A stretch of DNA of 64,000 bases, from NCBI GenBank assembly GCA_029204225.1, contig CM055101.1, forward strand, positions 30,656,519-30,720,518, written 5' to 3'. The translations under genes were made by a program, and so were the position numbers. Shown here piece by piece: positions 11,401 to 20,395 of this stretch; positions within the stretch are counted from its first letter, which is position 1, and every line of letters starts with the position of its first letter. The stretch comes from Diphasiastrum complanatum. Lineage: Eukaryota > Streptophyta > Lycopodiopsida > Lycopodiales > Lycopodiaceae. The notes beneath the pieces are model-generated. The model worked only from the letters and a program-made list of their open reading frames with translations, searched no databases and had not been told where the DNA came from.

Positions 11401-11993
11401 CACCCAGGATGTACCAGTACCGTCCACCACAGCGCCCCTTTCAGTACTTATCGCCGCTGTACTTGCCTCCTACAGGGACGGCCCCTCCACGTCTAGTTCC
11501 TCCACCAGCAGCAGGCCCACGGGCACACACTCCTCGGACCTATCCTCCACTATCAGCTGCACAGGGACACCCATCTTTGGCTACTCTATCCCAGCCGGCC
11601 GCAGCTTGGGCTCAGCCTAGTCAGCCAGGTGATCTGCATGGGGGTGATGAGGCATTGACGGCTCCCCTCGTCCGCAAGAGGCCAGGAAGGCCCAAGGGTG
11701 CACCGAACAAGAAAGGCAGGGCACAGAAACTGCCAGGCAAGAGAGGACGACCTCGCAAGGCTCCAGTTGCTGGTAGAGGTGTCGTATTACAGCCAGCTGC
11801 AGCAGGTGTTGTTGGTTTAGCCTGCTTGGGGGCTGATGCGGAGGCAGATTGGGAGGATGAGGATGACGACTCTTCCCCCTCGGATACACATCCCATGCCA
11901 GTACCAGACAGACATAGATATCAGTTGCAAGAGTCAGCTCGGGGCCCTGAGTTGTCTCCGGAGCATTCATCTGAGTTTGAGGCAGAGCATTGA
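8434..11993 (+). pseudogene. hAT-like transposase gene of copy R, near-complete frame with nonsense codons and deletions
   Basis: From ATG 8434 one frame runs 545 codons to 10068, broken only by TAG 9265, TAA 9565 and TAG 9751; the first two codons are Trp and Tyr in copy L. It encodes a BED finger (C33-x2-C36-x13-H50-x16-C67), a proline-rich linker (about 120-275), the segment LRQQSIRG, and a DUF659-like core with SDGWTD, TDNATN and PCAAHGIDL. Near 10055 roughly 150 bp kept in L are missing. Introns 10123-10236 (GTAAGC...CTGCAG) and about 10585-10663 follow; the next exon has the dimerisation motif CERNWSTW. About 550 bp present in L are missing near 10810. The tail frame, to TGA 11991-11993, is intact, with acidic, proline-rich and AT-hook-like (KRPGRPKG, KRGRPRK) parts. 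A whole protein of well over 1,000 residues would be long for a hAT transposase. Confidence 0.85.
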
Positions 11994-12478
11994 TTGTAGC
12001 TCTGTCATTTTTTAGCAGTTTGATATCATGTTCCATGTTTGGCGGCCAGATGGTCGAACACTGTATTCAGACCAATCTTCATATTATATTTGGTGTTGGA
12101 CGTATTCTATTCACTGCACAATGTGTATTTGTCAATTTGTAATTGTGATGTTCTACTTGCAGTTTTACTTCAAATGGTGTGTGCGTGTTTTCACTTAGTT
12201 TTCAATACAGAGTTTGAGAGCATATGCAGAACACAGAAATACAACCCCCCTGATAGCATTTCATAATCACATACATCAGATTGCAATACACAAGGCACGC
12301 ATTGCACAAAAAACACACCGTACATTAATTCAACAGATGTATCAAAACTACAATACGTATTCCCGCTGGGGCTATTCTTTACACCATGCCAGACACTAAA
12401 TACTGCCTCATCTACTGATGAACATTAAATAACAACAGTCAGCCACATACGGCTAGACCCCATCTATGCTAAACATTT
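11994..12478. other. Non-coding gap between the convergent genes of copy R
   Basis: No credible ORF. Counterpart of 1013-1514 in copy L. Confidence 0.6.
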
Positions 12479-12820
12479 CTACGGATCCTCCACAGACTCC
12501 TCGCCCTCGTCAGGTGCATTGTGTCGCTCTCGCTCTGCCTCCCGGTTAGCCCGAGCTGCCTCCTGGTCAGTCCGACGGCGGGCAGCCCTTTCCCTGACCA
12601 TGATGAGCTGTCGTCGTGTGAAGTTCATTCCGATCTGCTCATCCAAATCCAGCTCGATAGCGGGGGCGGGGGCCACAGCGGGGGCGGGGATCTGCAGCTC
12701 TGGGTGTCTCTGCCGAGTCTCTCGCAGCATCTATGCAATGTCTGCTTCTTGCTTCCGATGCCTTTCGTTGTGCCTTCGGACATCTTCCTCGAGCTTCCTC
12801 CTGGCTTCGCCCTCCGCCAT
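12479..12820 (-). pseudogene. second gene of hAT copy R: 113-codon charged protein with one nonsense codon
   Basis: Starts ATG 12820 with MAEGEARRKLEEDVRRHNER and ends TAG 12479-12481. One in-frame TAG follows DIA, where copy L has GAG. The N-terminal third is Arg/Glu-rich and likely helical, the middle is Pro/Ala-rich, and then come FTRRQLIMVRERAARRR and a second Arg/Glu-rich stretch before an acidic end. It is the mirror partner of the gene at 707-1012 and is more complete. I do not recognise the family; hAT elements normally encode one protein, so a conserved second ORF is notable. A DNA-binding or regulatory role is inference. Confidence 0.62.
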
Positions 12821-12844
12821 CTCACGACACCCTGTTGCTCGAAA

Positions 12845-13035
12845 TGACCCTCACAGCCTCTCACAGCCTCTCAATGGCTCTCACTGGCTCTCTCACAGCC
12901 CCCCTCTCACAGCCTCTCACTCGGTCTGTCACACAGCCTCTCACAATGCCTCTCTCTCACAGCCTCCCACTGGCTCTCCCTCACAGCTTCTCGCAATGCC
13001 TCTCACCCCCTCTCACTGGCTCTCTCACAGTCTCG
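12845..13035 (-). repeat. GAGAGGCTGT-type short tandem repeat, copy R
   Basis: On the plus strand this reads as repeated CTCACAGCCTCTCAC and TGGCTCTC words. Same block as 490-675 in copy L. Confidence 0.8.
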
Positions 13036-13084
13036 TGAGTGCCTATTTAACCCCACAGCCTGTTTCCCAATTTGCTTTTGTTGA

Positions 13085-13345
13085 TGATCCCATGTGCTAC
13101 TGTACCTGCCCCATGTGTTGATCCCCCACATGCTGCACTGCGATTGGGTCCATGGTCTGCTCCTCCACAGTGCCCATGTGACGGTGTACCTGTCCGGATG
13201 TATTGCTCCCCCACATGCTGCACTCCGATTGGGTCCATGGTCTGCTCCTCCACAGTGCCCATGTGCTACTGTACCTGCCCCATGTATTGCTCCCCCACAT
13301 GCCGCACTCCGATTGGGTCCGCTCTCCCACAGTGCCCCCAGTACA
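13085..13345 (-). repeat. Subterminal tandem repeat of copy R, about 84 bp x 3
   Basis: Three units sharing CCCACATGCTGCACTCCGAT and CCTCCACAGTGCCCATGTG, matching the four units at 100-445 in copy L. Confidence 0.85.
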
Positions 13346-13439
13346 GTCCCCCTGTACAGTAACATCTTAGTTTTTACCTAGTTTTAGCCTGTTAAAAGGG
13401 TTTTTTTTTTTTTTAAATAATAAAAAATATTATTTTTGT

Positions 13440-13578
13440 GGTGCCGCCCTGGTACCGCTGGTGTGAGGGCGGCACCATAACCACGGTACCACCATTATGG
13501 TACCGCGGTACCATAATGGCGGTACCACGTGCCACTATGATATATATATCTATATATATATATATATATATATCATAG
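13440..13578 (+). repeat. Outer terminus of hAT copy R and (TA)n junction to element A
   Basis: Contains GGTGCCGCCCT pairing with AGGGCGGCACC, then CCATTATGGTACCGCGG pairing with GGTACCATAATGG, then GCCACTATGA, a (TA)n tract, and TATCATAG that runs into element A. The whole CTATGA-(TA)n-TCATAG stretch is self-complementary. Confidence 0.7.
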
Positions 13579-14264
13579 TTGCACAAAATCGCGTTTCTGG
13601 GAGGAGACGTTTCGGAAACCGCGTTTCTGAGAAAAGCGTTTCTCCTCCCAGAATGGCAAAAAAGAAAAAAAAAAACATTTGGAAAAATAGCTTATGGCTG
13701 AAATTTTTTTAGGGGATCAATGGTCAAATGAGCATTTTGCCTCTCAGAAGTGCAGTAGATGGGGCACAAACAGATCTTATTTTCAATAGCTATTTGGTTG
13801 TTATTTGCTCTGGTTTTCAATAAATGCTCAGGGGGTTCAAGGGGCAGTAGCCCCCCGAGAAATGGGGGTTCGGGGGGCAACGCCCCCCAACGGCAGGGTC
13901 CGGGGGCTGCCGGTAGACCCCGGCCCCGACGATAAGGCCTCTTCATGACTTGGCCTTCCACTCCCTGAGCGAAAACACACTTACTGGGACCATCTGTGAT
14001 CGTAACAGACATGCTAGAGGTTAGTTTTTAGTTTTTATCCTTGACAGAACCCAACATGGATAAATGCACCTGAACTGGACCATCCTGCACCTGAAACAAT
14101 CGGCAAATTACACAGTAATCATGCTCTTGATTAGAGCTTTCATCTGATACCCATATTGCCCAAAAAAAAAACCCAAAAAAAAAAATTTAAAAAAAAACGT
14201 TTTTGGAATTTTTTCAAAAATTTCCGAAACGCATTTCTGAACGCGATTCTGAAACGCAGTGCAA
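13579..14264 (-). mobile_element. Element A: 686-bp non-autonomous element with TTGCAC ends and a G/C hairpin core
   Basis: Ends are TTGCAC and GTGCAA. Both subterminal zones repeat AACGCGTTTC-like words. On the minus strand the core runs CAATATGGGTATC ... TGTGTTTTCGCTCAGGGAGT ... GAAGAGGCCTTATCG, then hairpin words such as GGGGGGCGTTGCCCCCC and GGGGGGCTACTGCCCC. The same core in the same order occurs in element B at 51587-52331. It has no intact gene; open frames across the core are compositional. Confidence 0.72.
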
Positions 14265-14345
14265 CTATATATATATAATAGTTGCACAGAAACGCGTTTC
14301 TGGGCAAAACACGTTTATCAAAAACGCGTTTCTGGGACAAACACA
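14265..14345 (+). repeat. (TA)n junction and truncated terminus A'
   Basis: CTATATATATATAATAG joins the end of element A to a second TTGCAC end (14282-14287) followed by two AACGCGTTTCTGG words. This looks like the start of another copy of the same short-element family, facing away, whose body is missing. Confidence 0.6.
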
Positions 14346-14875
14346 GAAAAAAAAATTCACAAATTTATTTATTTATGAGAATAGGTCAAAATTCACAAAT
14401 TTGATTTGTTGAAAAAAATGTACATTCAACCAAAAAAGTTTTAAAATATTTGGAGTCTACTAGCTATACCAATTCAAGTTTGAATGGTCAGTGCATAAGA
14501 AAATGTAAAACCTGATCATTTGCCCCACTAAGATGGGATAAATCCTGGGTGGAACATGCATGCAATCCCTAGCCATCACGTCTGCCTATCCTGACAAACT
14601 AGGCCTTAAAATATCAATCTCAAGTTTGTATGGATGACATAATCGTGTAATTGAAGGGAAGACGAAAATAGCTCAAAAACTGAAATAAATATGTTTGGCT
14701 TGCTGCTCAAGCACTTGAAATATTAAGAGAACCCCAAACTAATACACAAAGAATGTTTGTGATGGACATACATGACCAATCTCCAAAATCAGGCATCAAA
14801 CAATATTACCTACAAATTACATTAAGAATAACACACATGATCCATGTCCAGAATCTAGCATCAAGAGAAGTTTAC
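14346..14875. other. Intron 6 sequence of the CIPK gene, no feature seen
   Basis: A/T-rich sequence downstream (in gene sense) of exon 6. It was read for the next kinase exon on the minus strand; none found. Confidence 0.6.
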
Positions 14876-14929
14876 CTCTGGTGCTATGTAATTTGGAGTA
14901 CCACAAGTGGTATGTAGGAGTCCATCTAC
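14876..14929 (-). CDS. CIPK: CIPK exon 6, last exon in window
   Basis: 18 codons, [18 protein letters not shown]. Acceptor TTGCAG, donor GAG|GTAAAC. Holds the activation-loop Thr residues and the APE motif. The following exon is not in the window. Confidence 0.9.
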
Positions 14930-17900
14930 CTGCAATCACACAACATTTATATTGAACTATCACCTGGAATCAATTCACACATTTCCGTTTACCCAAAAGA
15001 CTTCTTTATCAAGAACTAACAACAAATATATTAAATCACACAAACAACTACAGCCAACCAAAAGCTCCTTGATAGAATAATGTGGCATCAAATTACGAAT
15101 TTCAAAACTACTTACTTGCTGAAGGGCACTCAATCCAAAATCGGATATTTTCAAATTTCCTTGGGAATCTAAAAGCAGGTTCTCAGGCTGTCTCCAGCAA
15201 TTTTGTATCATGTGCAGCAAAACCATGCACATGAAAGATTAAGAGGAAGCACTACTAACATAGACATAAACAAATACTAGTGCAACAGTGCATTCATGTC
15301 GATCTGAAGCATTTAGCTACCTTCAAATCCCTGTGATAAACACCCTTGCTATGGCAAAAATCTACAGCATCAATCAGCTGCTGGAAATATCTTCGTGAAT
15401 CATGTTCTTTCAGCTTTCTTTGATGAACCTGTCACATGATTGGCACTTCCAGGTGCACCATTAGGCCAGCATTGATTTCCTTTGCCCTGCCTTTGCAGTA
15501 TTATTAATACTAAGAGAAGTGGTAATTCATTACCAAGTACCCAGATGATGATACTACTTCAATACAAGAAAACACAAATTATACTAGTATCCAAAACAAA
15601 TTGAAAGTCAGCCTTTAACCATTCCTTGTATTGATGGCTTTCAGGTTTTCAAAGTTCAAGAATTGACTTCTTCAGAGCATCTAACAAACTCTATTGAACA
15701 CAACTGGATATACTTACAATCTTGTCGAACAGCTCTCCATCAGTAACAAACTCCAGCACAATATAGATCTTCATTCTACTGGCTAACACCTGTAAAATTT
15801 AGCCCATTTTTTATTACATGTCCATACATAATTGCCAAATTGAATCTGAGTGAAAATCTAAAGGTCAATCAACCACAAAAAGTTAGACATTATCACCTCA
15901 TACAAATCAAGTAGTGAAGGTACCTCGTGAAGACGAACAACATTGGGGTGCCTGACAAGCTTCATGATGGAAATCTCCCTTTTTATCTGAAAACAAAATA
16001 GCGTCACCAAGTGATATAACTACACACATAAATTGAATTCCTGAATTGGTTATTGTATTTTAGGCACCCCAAATAATGGCTAATAGATCTCCACTCTTCA
16101 TCAAATATAGTTTCAACAATTATAGCTTTATATGAGAGGGTGGTTGGACATTTCAAATCCCCGGAGGGTAACTGTAAGCCAATCTCCAATATCATAGGTG
16201 TCAAACAAGGCCGCCTTTCACCCACTTTATTTGGTCTATACATTGATGAGTTGGAGTTAGTATTTCCAAGATATCATGTCCACGTAATAATGAAGCATCA
16301 AGTCGAAGGCTTATCTTCATGATTAGATGGCAAAACCAAATCTGGAAATATTTCAGCATATGCATCATGGGGGAAGTCCCCTTTCATGACATGAGTGGGC
16401 GCAACATCATAGGAGGTCTTTTCATCAAAATGAACATCACGACTCACTATGATTTTATTAGTATCCATATTAAACAACCTATAGCCCTTGCTTTCGCTAC
16501 TATAGCCAACAAATATGCATTTAACTCCTTTATCATCAAGCTTGGTTCTTAGCTTATCGGGAATGAAAGCATCAGCCGTGCAACCAAAGATGCGTAAGTG
16601 AGAAACAGTACGCTTCTTACCATACCAAACTTCATAAGGAGTTAATACCTTCAAGGCTTTAGTAGGACACCGATTACTAATATAAGCCGCCGTTATAACC
16701 GCTTCAGCCCAAAACTTGTGAGGTAGGCCCTTTGCCTTGAGCATGCATCGAGCCATCTCCATGATAGTGCAATTCTTTCTTTCGGCAACACCATTTTGTT
16801 GAGGTGTGTAAGGGGTTGTCATTTGATGATGGATACCTTTGCTTTGAAGACAAGTACCGAACGTATTCTTTATATATTCCCCTCCTCGGTCGGTACGTAA
16901 GATCTTCAAAGAGTGCCCAAACTAATTTTCTATCATTGCTAGAAAATCCTTAAAGCGTTGAAAAACTTCAGATTTTGCCTTCATGTAAATCTTGAAAGGT
17001 CATCAATAAAAGTAACAAAGTACTTACACCTTCCAATGGATTCGGTCCTCATTGGACCACATACATCACTATGAACCAAATCAAATTTGCCATCAACTCT
17101 AATAGTTCCATCAATTGGAAAAGCTTGTCTTTGAAATTTTCCAAGTATGCATCCTTTGCATACATGTCCTTCGGGATGCTCAATATTAGGAATGTCATCA
17201 ACCATATTGAATCTCTTCAGCATCTTCAAGCTAGCAAAGTTGAGATGTCCAAACCTAGCATGCCATAATTCAACCAACTCCAAAGAATGTGAACTTGATG
17301 CAACAAGACAAAAAGATGATGAAGCATTTGGCTCATAGGTATCCATAAGGAACAATCCACCACGTAATGTTCCCGAAGCAATGATCATAAGAGATCTCTT
17401 TGGGTCTTTGATAAGACACTTGTCTTCTTTGAATTCTACAACCAATCCTTGGTTCATAATTGTAGACACCAAAATGAGATTCTTTTTTATTTTTGGAACA
17501 TAAAGTACATTATGAATGTACTTCTCCTCACCATTGGGTAAGATAATGGGGATCACTCCAATACTTTTGATAGGATAAGACGTGTTATTAACACCTTGAA
17601 CTTTGCTTCCATCATGCACTTTCACAAGCTTTGTGAAGACCTCTTTGTGATAAGTCATATGGCGTGTGGCACTGCTATCAATCACCCGATCAATAGATGA
17701 AAAAACAGCAACTTGTAAAGCTGAAGATGAGTTGTTTTCTGCTAAAAAACCAGCAAGATTTGAAGTGGCAGAAATCTCGTCTTTAGGAAAGATGAGATTA
17801 TTAGTGACAAAAGCATAATCATTATTGACAAGATTATCCTCCTCTTTAAATTGTTGTTCCAAAGTAATGATTGCGGTACTTGTATCGTTACCTTTGATGT

Positions 17901-20342
17901 GATGCCCAAACTTCTTGCAATAGTGGCACTTACCCTTCTTCTTGGAGTCTTGATCTTGAGCTTCCTTAGATTTTTGATCATCTTTGGAAGTTTTGAAAGA
18001 AGGCTTCCCTTTCCACTTGCCTTTGCCTTTGCCTTTTGCAAAGAAAGCTTGATCTTCTTGTTCACCAAAGTTGATCCTTGTTTGCTCTTCTTCAAAAAGT
18101 AAGCCAACAAGTTCGTCGAAGGAGATTTGTTGTCCCCTAAGAGAAATGCTCAATGATGACACAAATGGAAGGTAAGAATTAGGAAGAGAGTTGAGAGTAA
18201 TAGATAAAAATTGAGAGTTCTCAATCACCTCATCAATACTAAGAAGCTCCTCTCGAAGATCCTTGATCTTCGTCAAGTGGTTTGTAAGCAAATCACCTTC
18301 TTGCATCTTCAAGATAGAAAGTTTATTTCGAAGATATACCACTTTTGCCGCATTCTTTACTTGAAACATCTTGGCAAGAGTCTTCCAAGCACTTTTGGAA
18401 GTCTTGCATGATCTAATATGAGGAAGGATAGATCTCTTCACTGATAATGCAATGACGGAATGTGCTTGTGCATCTCGTCGATCCCACTTCTTTTGCTCAT
18501 CAGAAGACACCTCCATAGTTGAAGAAGTAGTTGTTCTAGATGGTATAATAGGTGCCAAGGTAGGCGGCCTCTCTTCATCACCATTAACTACTTCCCACAA
18601 ACCTTTAGCAATTAGAAGGTTCTTCATCATGTAGCGCCACAAGGAATAGTTTGTGCCATCCAGCCTATCTTCATTAAATAAAGAACCAATAGACTTCGAT
18701 TCTTTAGCCATAACAGAAAAATCAGCTTGTAGTAGATAGGAAATAGACTTTCCAAGACAAAATCTACTCAAAGGGCAGCAACCTCAAAGCTGAAATTATG
18801 AGCACAATAGATTGCAATACTCCACATGAAATTTGCTCAACAAGTAATGAAATAGGTGGCTGATTTCTGCACAAAAAACAGAATGCTCACAAATAGGTAG
18901 ACTTCGAATGAAGCCAAAACCAAAACCAGAAATTTGTGGCTAAAAAGAGTGCACACTATGTGCATATAGAGTTGATGGTAGCGCCCTACTCCAAGCACAC
19001 CAACAACGAAATTTCAGCAAGAAATGTGTCCCAAACACATGTATCTTCATTTAAGAAGTAAATCTGAAATTTTCAGCATGTAATTGAGTCAAGATCACAT
19101 GCAATTGGTTTGAGCATGGGCGCCCTACTGCTAGCTCTCAAATAGGTGAAGGTGCCCTGCAATTTCCTGCAAAAAAGCTATAAGAAGATGAACAGATTCT
19201 TCTCCTGCAAAAATCAGCAGCTTGATGATTTTCTGCAACCAAAAGGGGAAGAAGATAGCTTCCTATTGGGCGCCCTCCTGCAAGCAATATGATCACCTAA
19301 AGGCTCTGATACCATGTAGGAAATAGAAGCCTAAGGATCTAGGATCTTAACTATTCAATCACACAAAGCATTCTCAAAAGAAAGAGAGAGATGGCTAGAA
19401 ACCCTCTTGTAGAAACTCGTGGACAGCCAAGGAGAATAGTCAGTATTGCTTACAAAAGTGTCACATACAAATGGGATGCACAAATATATATAGTCCAAGA
19501 TGACTATCTAACTTCATGACTATTGGCTATCCAACTACTTGACTATTGGCTATTCAACTACTTGACTGTTGACTATCCAACTTTCTATAAGTTACATAGA
19601 AAGAATAACGTACCTCCAATATGTCAAGTTGGGGTACTTAATGTCACAAGTAGGCCTAGTGGACCCATGAGTCCCTACCAAGTTAATTTCATACTAACTT
19701 AGCTAACTCTAAGTTTAGTAGGCCTAATATAATAAATGACCATGGTTACACAACTCTCGACCTTTTGGTTCAAAGTAACCTATGGTAATGTAAGCAATTC
19801 CATTTACATTCCAACAGTGGCTGAGGCAAATGCTTTCATTGATTCCACCTTTGGTCTCAAAGAGGATGTCATATCTGCTGCTTGGGTGGGTAAGCTCCAA
19901 TCCACTACAGTGTTTCTGCGTTTTAAAGATGCTTTGCTTCGTCAAAAGGTTCTACGTAAAAGAGGCTACCTGAAAGGATCTACCATTTTTATGGATGAAG
20001 ACTTGACGCCCATTCAATGGACTGAGAGAAAGAAAATTATTGCAGATGCTAAGGCCAACGGTTTATGGTCTCTCTTTCGAGATGGACGCCCGGTCTTGGT
20101 TAAAATTGCAAAACTTAAAATTTCAGATTCTTCTCCCTCTGCTACGTGAGAGATGTTTGAGTTACAGTCATTTATTTCCTCTCCTGCGTGAGAGATGAGC
20201 TTTTTTACAAAGCTAATTACGTTTTAATTTAGTTTTATGTTGACGTCTTTGTTCCGTCCGAGTTCCATTTCTTATGATGTACTCCTTTGGTCTTATATGC
20301 CTTAGGGCATGGAAAAGACGTTAATGAATTTCTTTCTTTCTT

Positions 20343-20395
<53 letters not shown>

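Larger units (their letters stand above)
8093..13534 (+). mobile_element. hAT-like DNA transposon, copy R (both ends present)
   Basis: About 5.4 kb between two (TA)n tracts. Order: GGTACC palindromic end (8093-8144), A/T-rich stretch, leader with repeats of TGTCCGCGCCCTCCC, transposase gene (8434-11993), convergent gap, small gene on the minus strand (12479-12820), GAGAGGCTGT block (12845-13035), 84-bp repeats (13085-13345), A/T-rich stretch and a second palindromic end (13440-13534). The two ends share an inward-reading core of the form GGYACCACAA followed by AATATT-rich sequence. Read inward, the outer end starts TAGTGGCACG, which fits the YARNG start typical of hAT termini. An 8-bp target duplication would be hidden in the TA repeats. 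Confidence 0.85.

Noticed and set aside
1-13400. The L/R inverted pair as a recent palindromic duplication or assembly mirror
   Set aside because: The copies differ at many scattered bases, have different nonsense codons, and each lacks segments the other retains. That fits independent ageing and not a copied contig.
13692-14012. 106-codon minus-strand frame (and 51825-52112 plus strand) as a protein of elements A and B
   Set aside because: Only the stretch around VFTQGVxxQ is shared, and it is explained by conserved DNA words. The frames differ elsewhere and cover the G/C hairpins.
14346-14875. A seventh CIPK exon (VLxxKGYDGxxxDxWSCGV region)
   Set aside because: No stretch on the minus strand encodes this very conserved block, here or in the 6.3-7.3 kb spacer.
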